From the NCBI RefSeq assembly GCF_000425585.1, contig NZ_AUDS01000009.1, positions 275,708-339,707 on the forward strand: DNA of 64,000 nucleotides. The letters are read 5' to 3'. The stretch is from Terrimonas ferruginea DSM 30193 (GTDB lineage: Bacteria > Bacteroidota > Bacteroidia > Chitinophagales > Chitinophagaceae). A model generated the notes under the pieces. The model was not told the DNA's origin. It made no database searches and saw only the letters and a program-made list of their open reading frames with translations. This document shows positions 18,120-25,239 of this stretch, in pieces. The translations under genes and the position numbers were made by a program. Within the stretch, counting starts at the first letter, position 1, and the number at the start of each line of letters is the position of its first letter.

Positions 18120-18821
18120 ATGCAAGGCTTGTTGTCTCATATTATTCATGATCAGCATTTGATACTTACTGCTGAACGCAGCATTTTTTGGGAAGCCGAA
18201 AAAACGCTGATCGTGGCAGATCTTCATCTCGGTAAAACCGGGCATTTCAGGAAAGCAGGTATTGGCATCCCGCAGGGCGTTTATAAACACGACCTGCAGC
18301 GTCTCATGCATCAGCTGTATTTTTTCAAAGCTGACAGGCTTGTTATTGTTGGTGATTTCACACACAGTGTTGTAAACAATGAACTGGAATTATTCAGGAA
18401 ATGGCGACAGGATTTTGCCTTGCTTGACATCCTGCTTGTAAAAGGCAATCATGATATTCTCGCCGATAAATGGTATGAAGAGACGCAAATAACCGTAGAA
18501 GCAAAAAGCTGGGAAGCCGGACCTTTTACATTTGTTCATGACCTGAACGATATACCCGAAGATCCATTGCTGCGTAATTCTTTTTATTTATCCGGTCACA
18601 TGCATCCGGCCGTGCTATTAAGAGGAACGGGTAAACAATCATTGCGATTTCCCTGCTACTTTTTTTCAACTGAATATGGCGTGTTACCGGCGTTCAGTCG
18701 CTTCACCGGGTCATTTTTGGTGGAGCCAACCCCGGGCGATCAGGTCTTTGCAATAGTCGATAAAGAAATTATGCTCATCGAAAAGAAAGTCCGCCGTAGC
18801 CGCAAAACCACCGAAGACTAA
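18120..18821 (+). CDS. pdeM: Ligase-associated DNA damage response endonuclease PdeM
   Basis: This is a 233-residue calcineurin-like metallophosphoesterase of the PdeM type, a predicted DNA repair nuclease named for its frequent linkage to an ATP-dependent DNA ligase and an Lhr-like helicase. Metal-binding motifs appear in order: IVADLHLGKTGHFRKAGIGI (D34, H36), GDFTHS, KGNHD and SGHMHPA. The start is the ATG at 18120; a longer frame overlaps the end of the LptF/G gene and is rejected. No ligase or helicase lies in this window, so the usual partners must be elsewhere. It is followed by gtrA. Confidence 0.9.
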   Translation: MQGLLSHIIHDQHLILTAERSIFWEAEKTLIVADLHLGKTGHFRKAGIGIPQGVYKHDLQRLMHQLYFFKADRLVIVGDFTHSVVNNELELFRKWRQDFALLDILLVKGNHDILADKWYEETQITVEAKSWEAGPFTFVHDLNDIPEDPLLRNSFYLSGHMHPAVLLRGTGKQSLRFPCYFFSTEYGVLPAFSRFTGSFLVEPTPGDQVFAIVDKEIMLIEKKVRRSRKTTED

Positions 18822-18861
18822 TTGCCGGCAACCTCGAAAGCCGTTCTGTTTTTTTTACTTT

Positions 18862-18891
18862 TTGATTTTGCATTTTTACGTTTTAATTTTG
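18862..18891 (+). promoter_or_regulatory. Consensus Bacteroidota promoter for gtrA
   Basis: TTG at 18862-18864, exactly 19 nt, then TAATTTTG at 18884-18891. Both elements match the Bacteroidota vegetative promoter. It lies 35 nt before the ATG at 18927 and inside the longer open frame that begins at 18822, so it helps to set the gtrA start. Confidence 0.7.
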
Positions 18892-18926
18892 ATCTTTTTG
18901 CCGGACAGGCTGAGAGCCTTGATTTT

Positions 18927-19442
18927 ATGCGGAGACAACTTCATCATGCCAGGGATTTTATTTTGCCGGTAATAGATTTTTTCTATCCGCCGTTCAGGAA
19001 ATTTATGAACCTGCAGACATTCCGTTATGCAGCGGCGGGCGGAGGGAATACATTACTCGGGCTTTTGATCTACATGATCGCCTACGAATACGTGATTCCT
19101 GAAACCGGTCTTAATTTTGGATTCTACGCTTTTAAAGGACACAGTGCCGCGCTGTTTATTTCTTTTTGTATCACTTTCCCGATCGGCTTTTTCATGTCGA
19201 AATATGTCGTATTCAGCGATTCGCTGATGAAAGGTCGCATACAACTCTTTCGTTATTTCATGATCTGCCTGTTTAACCTGGCACTCAACTTTATTCTGCT
19301 GAAAATACTGGTGGAGAATTTTCATGTCTACCCCGTATTTGCACAGATGCTGACAACCGTGGTGGTGATTATTTTCAGTTACCTCGCACAACGCCATTTT
19401 TCTTTCCGGGCCGCAGCACCTGATAGCGAGATTACCGATTAA
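18927..19442 (+). CDS. GtrA family membrane protein
   Basis: This is a 171-residue protein with four transmembrane segments (about 38-56, 73-95, 112-132 and 137-157). GtrA-like proteins are thought to flip or help flip polyprenyl-linked sugars, or act with glycosyltransferases in cell-surface decoration. The family pattern is seen in FMNLQTFRYAAAGGGNTLLG at the start and FSYLAQRHFSFR at the end. The frame runs back to a TTG at 18822, but the promoter at 18862-18891 lies within that extension, so the ATG at 18927 is chosen. No glycosyltransferase is adjacent here. Confidence 0.88.
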   Translation: MRRQLHHARDFILPVIDFFYPPFRKFMNLQTFRYAAAGGGNTLLGLLIYMIAYEYVIPETGLNFGFYAFKGHSAALFISFCITFPIGFFMSKYVVFSDSLMKGRIQLFRYFMICLFNLALNFILLKILVENFHVYPVFAQMLTTVVVIIFSYLAQRHFSFRAAAPDSEITD

Positions 19443-19461
19443 GCGCAGTCGTCATTTTATA

Positions 19462-20892
19462 TTACAAGCTGAAATCAATCGATTCCACGCTGACCGCCAG
19501 TTCCCCGCGGCAACTTGCTCGTACCACCAGTCTTTTATCCAGCGGATAAACACCAATGAGCCGGATATCCTGCACCGAGCCAGATGTACGGATTCCCTTA
19601 CGCCATTCCTGGTTAAGTTGGGCATTTACAGAAACTTTGGCGCTGTCAACAAATTGCTTGAGGTCATATTGGGCATACGACTCAATCGTATGCGTGATCT
19701 TGCGATTGAACAACCAGTCTGCCGTTTTTAGCAATGCATCTTTTGAACGGATGTCGAACTCTATGTCTTTAATTGCCAGGTGTTGTTTTTCGGCATCGTA
19801 ATGTGGTTTGCCGGTCAGGTACATCACGCCCTGATCTGTTCCTTCAAAATTCACTTCAATGACCAATCGCTCATTGTTGGCGCCAAGCAGCCGGCATTTT
19901 TTAAATATAAATTTCTTATTGACCGGCCCTTTTTTAAAATCGAATGATTGACCCACAATCTGGCTATTCAGGATATTACTCAGCGAATCATAATCCAACT
20001 GACCATCGATGAATAAATTAAAACCCCGGTTGCCTGAAAACTGACTCAGATTAGGCACCCATGAACTTTGCTCCTCCGGTTTATCCAGCCTCAGTACCGG
20101 ACGCGCGGAAAGACCAAGATTGATGTGAAGCGAATCATTACGGATAAACAGGCTGTTGATGCGCACACGACGGGGATTTACCTGCAACCAGCCCTTGTCA
20201 TAAAGGTTATAAGTCTTGTTAAGCAGATCCCATACTTGTTGAAACTGCGGCTTCAGATCTACTATCCCATAGTTTTTTTCTATTTCGGTTTTCGACGCAT
20301 CGAGTTCTGCTTTCAATCCACCCAATACCTGCGTAGTAATGTCCTGGCCCCAGAAACAGACTTCGCATTTATCGAGCGCTTTGGGTTCATTTCTTTTTAC
20401 CTGCAGTTTTACTTTATAGTCAGGCGAGATAGAGAAATTATTGGTGAATGAAACGGTTACCCTGCGCTCCGGTTCATCGAACCCGCAACGACAGGCAGGT
20501 GTCCAGGGCGAAAGCGCCGTACCGCTTACACATACGCGTGTCGAACCTATTATGCGATAGTAGCCGGTAAAATTCAAGGTCATTGTTGTACCCGTTCCGC
20601 TCATTTGAAAGGGACTTCTGCGGAAACTGTATTTGTAACGCGTATCACAACCGGGCTGTACCCAGTCGTTCGGATAATTAGGCGAAGTGAAGACCTGGTC
20701 CACATTTTTTTCTGCCAACGCGTAGATAGGTTTCAGGTTTACCTGTATGGGAATATCAATTTCTGAGTCGGGTAATGAATCGAGTTTAAATGCACTGGCC
20801 GCAAGTTGCGGTTTCGCTGGGTTGATTTTTTTTGAACAGGAGCTGAGCCACAAAGTAGCTGACGCAATAAAAAGCAGGAGATAGGTTTTCAT
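19462..20892 (-). CDS. DUF4403 family lipoprotein
   Basis: This is a 476-residue lipoprotein with signal MKTYLLLFIASATLWLSSC (lipobox LSSC). The rest matches the DUF4403 pattern: paired domains built of long beta-strands, with the opening SEIDIPIQVNLKPIYALAEK and the closing QDIRLIGVYPLDKRLVVRAS. DUF4403 proteins resemble tubular lipid-binding (TULIP/BPI-like) folds in shape; the role is unknown, and lipid binding is inference. The start at 20892 is chosen for the signal peptide. It is convergent with gtrA (19 nt apart) and lies downstream of the YdeI gene on the same strand. Confidence 0.85.
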   Translation of the reverse strand: MKTYLLLFIASATLWLSSCSKKINPAKPQLAASAFKLDSLPDSEIDIPIQVNLKPIYALAEKNVDQVFTSPNYPNDWVQPGCDTRYKYSFRRSPFQMSGTGTTMTLNFTGYYRIIGSTRVCVSGTALSPWTPACRCGFDEPERRVTVSFTNNFSISPDYKVKLQVKRNEPKALDKCEVCFWGQDITTQVLGGLKAELDASKTEIEKNYGIVDLKPQFQQVWDLLNKTYNLYDKGWLQVNPRRVRINSLFIRNDSLHINLGLSARPVLRLDKPEEQSSWVPNLSQFSGNRGFNLFIDGQLDYDSLSNILNSQIVGQSFDFKKGPVNKKFIFKKCRLLGANNERLVIEVNFEGTDQGVMYLTGKPHYDAEKQHLAIKDIEFDIRSKDALLKTADWLFNRKITHTIESYAQYDLKQFVDSAKVSVNAQLNQEWRKGIRTSGSVQDIRLIGVYPLDKRLVVRASCRGELAVSVESIDFSL

Positions 20893-20975
20893 CTGATGAT
20901 AAACCTGTGTTACAGGCATTGTTTTAATGCCTCCAAAATAACTCAAAGAATCCAAAAAGAAAGTGAAGAAATCGT

Positions 20976-21614
20976 TCAGGATTGCTGCTTCAGTTTTTCG
21001 ATAAATTGTTCGAGCCTGCGTGCAATCGTTTCTTCCCTTTTTGCGCTCATGATCCATTCAACATATTCACGTTTGTGCGTAAAGGCCATTTTTTCAAATA
21101 CAGCCGCTTGTTTCGGGTGTTTCTTCAATACGGCTGACATGGACGGCGGTAGTGTTACTGTACGATTAACGCGGTCGATCCAGGGCAACTCTTCGCATTG
21201 GGGTTTGGTGGTGACCGGTTTACGGCCTGCTTCCACACGACGAAGGCCGGCACCCGACCATGTTTCATTCAGCGATATCAGGTTATTCCATTGCAATTCC
21301 GGCATATGTTCATCCAGGATATCCCAGCCCTTGTCGCGTGTCAGGTCAGTTTGAACACCTGAGTTGCCTTTCGGATAATAAAACCACACAAGATCGCCGG
21401 GACGCAAATATTTCTGGATTTTTGGCCATACCTGCGACAACTGAAGACGGTTTTTCACGAAACAATGCCATTGTTCGGCTGCACCGCGCGTAACTTCGGT
21501 AACGGCTTCGGGAAGTGGCCCAAGCAACATCATAAAATCATCCGGAGCATTGATCAGCCGGAGACGTTGTCCGGCACGGATACGCAGTTTTTGGGCTAAA
21601 GTCTGGGCAGGCAT
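20976..21614 (-). CDS. YdeI/OmpD-associated family protein with DUF3052-like N-terminus
   Basis: This is a 212-residue cytoplasmic protein with two parts. Residues about 1-125 resemble DUF3052 (LAQKLRIRAGQRLRLINAPD, then VWFYYPKGNSG). Residues about 140-210 carry the YdeI signature region (TVTLPPSMSAVLKKHPKQAA, then EYVEWIMSAKREETIARRLE). YdeI-like proteins are linked in other bacteria to resistance to cationic peptides, but the mechanism is not known. The start at 21614 lies in the divergent region shared with dnaK. The fusion is seen in other Bacteroidota, from memory. Confidence 0.82.
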   Translation of the reverse strand: MPAQTLAQKLRIRAGQRLRLINAPDDFMMLLGPLPEAVTEVTRGAAEQWHCFVKNRLQLSQVWPKIQKYLRPGDLVWFYYPKGNSGVQTDLTRDKGWDILDEHMPELQWNNLISLNETWSGAGLRRVEAGRKPVTTKPQCEELPWIDRVNRTVTLPPSMSAVLKKHPKQAAVFEKMAFTHKREYVEWIMSAKREETIARRLEQFIEKLKQQS

Positions 21615-21851
21615 GGATCAGGTGTTAATTGAAAAAGCAGAAATACCGTCGGTGGAAGATAGCGCTTTACTGCAGGTTTTTCAGGCTCATCCTCACAAGA
21701 TTGCGCCGTTTGCACCCGACCGGATTAACCGTCAGGGGATATCTTTCTTAATATACCTGACATTTTTGCATGTTTGTCTGTCACGGCATAAAGATTGAAG
21801 ATTGCTATATGCCTGCTCAAAAGGGGAGGCAAAAAGGAGAAATATTTTAAT

Positions 21852-23756
21852 ATGGGAAAAATTATTGGAATAGACTTAGGTACCACCAATAGCTGCGTAG
21901 CAGTTATGGAAGGCAATGAGCCGGTGGTAATTGCCAACGACGAGGGACGCCGTACGACCCCGTCAGTTGTGGCTTTCCTGAAAAACGGAGAGCGTAAAGT
22001 AGGTGATCCGGCCAAACGTCAGGCCATTACCAACCCCCAGAATACCATTACTTCCGTAAAACGGTTCATGGGTCGCGGCTTTAACGAAGTAACTGAAGAA
22101 ATCAGTCACTGGAGTTATAAAGTTGCGCAAGGTGACAATAATACCGTACGGATTGACATAGATGGCAGACTCTACACGCCGCAGGAAATTTCGGCGATGG
22201 TGCTGCAAAAAATGAAAAAAACAGCCGAGGACTACCTCGGGCAGGAGGTAACAGAAGCGGTGATCACCGTGCCTGCTTACTTTAACGACGCTCAGCGTCA
22301 GGCGACGAAAGAAGCCGGTGAAATTGCCGGTCTTACCGTACGCCGTATAGTAAACGAGCCTACCGCAGCAGCCCTGGCTTATGGCCTGGACAAAGGCAAA
22401 CACGATCAGAAAATCGCTGTATTTGACCTTGGTGGTGGTACGTTCGATATCTCCGTACTCGAACTGGGTGACGGTGTATTTGAAGTAAAATCTACCAATG
22501 GTGATACACACCTCGGTGGTGACGACTTCGACAAAGTGATCATGGATTGGCTCGCCGACGAATTCAAAAGCGACGAAGCAATCGATCTGCGTAAAGACCC
22601 GATGGCCCTGCAACGCCTGAAAGAAGCATCCGAAAAAGCAAAAGTTGAACTGTCTTCTTCTACAGAAACAGAAATCAACCTGCCTTATATCACTGCTGTG
22701 GACGGCGTGCCTAAACACCTGGTGAAAAAACTGACACGTGCCAAATTTGAACAACTGGCAGATGACCTGTTTGCCCGTTGCCTGAAGCCTTGCGAGGCTG
22801 CGCTGAAGGATGCCGGCATGTCCGTATCAGAAATCAACGAAGTAATCCTGGTGGGTGGTTCTACACGTATCCCCAAAGTACAGGAGATCGTAGAGAAGTT
22901 TTTCGGTAAAAAACCAAACCGTGGCGTAAACCCCGATGAAGTGGTAGCCGTAGGTGCCGCCATCCAGGGTGCCGTTCTTACCGGTGAGGTAAAAGACGTA
23001 TTGCTGCTCGACGTTACACCTTTGTCTCTTGGTATTGAAACCATGGGAGGTGTAATGACCAAACTGATCGACGCCAATACGACGATCCCTACCAAAAAAT
23101 CTGAGGTGTTCTCTACCGCCAGCGATAACCAGCCCGGCGTACAGATCCATGTGCTGCAAGGCGAACGCACCATGTCCAAAGACAATAAGAGCCTCGGTAT
23201 TTTCAACCTTGACGGTATTCCTCCGGCTCCGCGTGGTGTTCCCCAGATCGAAGTAACCTTCGACATCGATGCCAACGGTATCCTTCACGTTACTGCTAAA
23301 GACAAAGGCACCGGCAAAGAACAGAAAATTCATATTGAAGCCGGTTCGGGCCTGAGCAAAGACGAAGTGGAAAGAATGAAGGCCGAAGCTCGTGCCAACG
23401 AAGCCACCGATAAAGCTGAACGCGAAAAGATCGACAAACTCAACGCAGCCGACAGTCTCGTATTCCAGACAGAAAAACAACTGAAGGAATATGGCGACAA
23501 GATTCCGGCTGATAAGAAGACGACCATCGAAACGGCTGTTGAGAAATTGAAGCAGGCTCACAAAGCACAGGATGTTGCCGGTATCGATACCGCGATGACC
23601 GAGCTGAATGCTGCCTGGACAGCCGCCAGCGAAGATATTTACAAATCCGGAGCGGAAGGACAGCCCGGTGCTGAACAACAACAACCCGGCGCTGAAAGCG
23701 CAGCACAGGATAACGGCGATAACGTTACCGATGTGCCCTACGAAGAGGTGAAGTAA
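21852..23756 (+). CDS. dnaK: Molecular chaperone DnaK (Hsp70)
   Basis: This ATP-dependent chaperone folds and refolds cytoplasmic proteins with DnaJ and GrpE. It has 634 residues. The ATPase domain opens with [19 protein letters not shown], with phosphate loop [18 protein letters not shown] and [13 protein letters not shown]. The substrate domain starts near 385 ([20 protein letters not shown]), and the disordered Gln/Pro-rich tail ends in VPYEEVK. The start is the ATG at 21852. The sequence AGGAGA lies 13 nt upstream, a clearer Shine-Dalgarno than at most genes here. dnaJ and grpE are not adjacent. A strong terminator follows. Confidence 0.98.
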   Translation: MGKIIGIDLGTTNSCVAVMEGNEPVVIANDEGRRTTPSVVAFLKNGERKVGDPAKRQAITNPQNTITSVKRFMGRGFNEVTEEISHWSYKVAQGDNNTVRIDIDGRLYTPQEISAMVLQKMKKTAEDYLGQEVTEAVITVPAYFNDAQRQATKEAGEIAGLTVRRIVNEPTAAALAYGLDKGKHDQKIAVFDLGGGTFDISVLELGDGVFEVKSTNGDTHLGGDDFDKVIMDWLADEFKSDEAIDLRKDPMALQRLKEASEKAKVELSSSTETEINLPYITAVDGVPKHLVKKLTRAKFEQLADDLFARCLKPCEAALKDAGMSVSEINEVILVGGSTRIPKVQEIVEKFFGKKPNRGVNPDEVVAVGAAIQGAVLTGEVKDVLLLDVTPLSLGIETMGGVMTKLIDANTTIPTKKSEVFSTASDNQPGVQIHVLQGERTMSKDNKSLGIFNLDGIPPAPRGVPQIEVTFDIDANGILHVTAKDKGTGKEQKIHIEAGSGLSKDEVERMKAEARANEATDKAEREKIDKLNAADSLVFQTEKQLKEYGDKIPADKKTTIETAVEKLKQAHKAQDVAGIDTAMTELNAAWTAASEDIYKSGAEGQPGAEQQQPGAESAAQDNGDNVTDVPYEEVK

Positions 23757-23778
23757 AAAATCTTCAGAATAAACTATA

Positions 23779-23806
23779 AGAGGACGCTGTTAGCGTCCTC
23801 TTTTTT
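23779..23806 (+). terminator. Rho-independent terminator of dnaK
   Basis: A 10-bp perfect stem (AGAGGACGCT with AGCGTCCTCT) and GTT loop are followed by a run of T. Confidence 0.92.
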
Positions 23807-23854
23807 GTGCCGTCCGCATCCGAAAAGTTATCTTTAGGAAAATCAGGATCAATA

Positions 23855-24289
23855 ATGATAAAGCATTCCATACTGATCTTATTATTTTCGGCCGGAAGCA
23901 GGCTGTTTGCCCAGACCAGCAATGACAGCAGTTATCTGCTGCAACTTAATCAGCAGATCGACCAATATGTGGTGGAACGGAACGTAGCGGCACTCGACTC
24001 TCTTTATGCGCCGGATTTTGTGTTCAGCCACGGCAGCGGAAGAATTGAAGGCAAGGCAGGTTGGATGGAGACCGTAGGCCGCGCCGACTATCCGTTGCGT
24101 CAACATGACTCGGTAAGGGTGGAGTTGCATGGCAACCTGGCATTGCTGCGCGGTAAAATGAATATCGAAAAGAAGGGCAAAGAAAAAACGGATAAGTATT
24201 TCCTGCGTTATATCCGTCTTTATGCCCGGCGTGATCACCACTGGCAACTGGTTTCTCATCAGACATTCTACGAACAACATTTGAATTAA
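23855..24289 (+). CDS. Secreted NTF2-like (DUF4440/SnoaL-type) protein
   Basis: This is a 144-residue protein with signal peptide MIKHSILILLFSAGSRLFAQ and one NTF2-like fold, suggested by INQQ-type first helix QLNQQIDQYVVERNVAALDS, then YAPDFVFSHGSGRIEGKAGW and the final strands YIRLYARRDHHWQLVSHQTF. Members bind small molecules or act as enzymes, and the role here is unknown. The start at 23855 is set by the signal peptide; a TATCTTTA box at 23829-23836 matches the -7 consensus in 7 of 8 positions. The DinB gene follows after one base, so the two are probably co-transcribed. Confidence 0.88.
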   Translation: MIKHSILILLFSAGSRLFAQTSNDSSYLLQLNQQIDQYVVERNVAALDSLYAPDFVFSHGSGRIEGKAGWMETVGRADYPLRQHDSVRVELHGNLALLRGKMNIEKKGKEKTDKYFLRYIRLYARRDHHWQLVSHQTFYEQHLN

Positions 24290-24290
24290 T

Positions 24291-24809
24291 ATGGCTCAAC
24301 CTGAATATTGGCTCAGAGGTCCTGTGGCGGGTATTCCCGCTTTGCTTCAGCCCGCAGCACATGCGTTGCTACAGGCGCGTGATGAAGTGGCGGCTGCTAT
24401 GGAAAATTTCCGGGACGAATGGCTCTGGATCCGGCCCGCTGCAAATGCATCAGTCGCTTTTCATCTGCAACATCTGGCCGGTGTGCTCGACCGACTGTAT
24501 ACCTATGCATCGGCGCAAACTTTAAACGAAGAGCAGTTAGAATACCTGCGCGCCGAGGGCAGGGAAGAAGCAGGAGTAACGGTAGAGGAATTAGTATCGC
24601 ACTTCAACCTCCAGGTAGAAAAGTCACTGGCTTATCTCGCAGGTGTGGATGAACAAACACTAACGGACATTCGCGGTGTGGGGCGTCAGCAGGTTCCGTC
24701 GACGGTGATCGGGCTGCTGTTTCATGCGGCGGAACATACTACCCGGCATACCGGACAACTGCTGGTCACGGCCTCCGTGGTACGACATGAATATGGAGAC
24801 AGTCTTTAA
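24291..24809 (+). CDS. DinB family protein
   Basis: This is a 172-residue four-helix DinB/YfiT-type protein. The fold carries a three-His metal site, here likely from HLQHLAG (about 54-60) and HAAEHTTRHTGQ (about 145-156). Related enzymes use bacillithiol, mycothiol or similar thiols; others have no known reaction. The gene starts one base after the NTF2-like gene ends, which suggests co-transcription. A second, different DinB protein is encoded at 54207-54716. There is no evidence for DNA damage induction. Confidence 0.9.
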   Translation: MAQPEYWLRGPVAGIPALLQPAAHALLQARDEVAAAMENFRDEWLWIRPAANASVAFHLQHLAGVLDRLYTYASAQTLNEEQLEYLRAEGREEAGVTVEELVSHFNLQVEKSLAYLAGVDEQTLTDIRGVGRQQVPSTVIGLLFHAAEHTTRHTGQLLVTASVVRHEYGDSL

Positions 24810-24811
24810 AT

Positions 24812-24845
24812 AAAAAAGCCATCCCGGTGAAACACCCGGATGGCT
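24812..24845 (-). terminator. Terminator of the 51-residue protein gene
   Basis: A stem of AGCCATCC-CGG with CCGGATGGCT is followed on the minus strand by six T (24812-24817). The T-run exists only in the minus direction, so it serves the gene at 24870-25025. Confidence 0.8.
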
Positions 24846-24869
24846 CTATAATAGAAAAAGGAAGAATGA

Positions 24870-25025
24870 TTACATGATGTCCATGGCCTTAACAAACGAT
24901 GTGGTCTGGAACGGCAGGATCAGCGTCAGCCACTCCCAGTGAGCATAAATCGCAAACAACAGGGCTGCCGTTGATGCAAAGAAAATTAACCAGTACAGTC
25001 CTTTGTATTTTTTCGTCTGTTCCAT
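24870..25025 (-). CDS. 51-residue single-span membrane protein
   Basis: This small frame starts with ATG at 25025 and ends with TAA at 24870. The product begins MEQTKKYKGLYWLIFFASTA, has one hydrophobic segment at about residues 10-28, and ends with an amphipathic, Trp-rich stretch (HWEWLTLILPF, then TTSFVKAMDIM). It is too short to assign to a family. Support that it is real comes from its surroundings: a perfect TTG-19 nt-TATTTTTG promoter at 25041-25070, 15 nt before the start codon, and a one-directional terminator at 24812-24845 right after the stop. It is transcribed away from the glucanotransferase gene. Confidence 0.75.
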   Translation of the reverse strand: MEQTKKYKGLYWLIFFASTAALLFAIYAHWEWLTLILPFQTTSFVKAMDIM

Positions 25026-25040
25026 GCTTATTTGTTTTCG

Positions 25041-25070
25041 CAAAAATAAGCCCTGCGGTTAAAAAAGCAA
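25041..25070 (-). promoter_or_regulatory. Consensus promoter of the 51-residue protein gene
   Basis: On the minus strand TTG (25068-25070), 19 nt, then TATTTTTG (25041-25048). Both elements fit the Bacteroidota consensus. Confidence 0.75.
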
Positions 25071-25135
25071 AGAAAAATAGCAGAAGAAGCAAAATGCCGC
25101 CCGCTTAACCTGGCAGCGGGTGCTGCGATTCCGCT

Positions 25136-25143
25136 TATCTTTG
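25136..25143 (+). promoter_or_regulatory. -7 box (TATCTTTG) for malQ
   Basis: A full TAnnTTTG match 96 nt before the ATG at 25240, implying a 5' untranslated region of roughly 90 nt. No clear TTG at -33. Confidence 0.45.
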
Positions 25144-25239
25144 CCTCACTTCAAAAAAGGCAGTGCAGTAAATTTTATTTACATTCGCATAAATGTGTCT
25201 TTTTCACACAATAATCTTTTAATAGCATCAACGATTGCG

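Noticed and set aside
21963-22754. Long open frame (263 codons) antisense to dnaK
   Set aside because: It mirrors the codon bias of dnaK, has no family features and a composition rich in Phe/Cys/His typical of antisense frames. The same applies to 22827-23684.
24291-24809. DinB genes at 24291 and 54207 as a recent duplication
   Set aside because: Apart from the fold-specific His motifs the two sequences differ throughout and have different N-termini.
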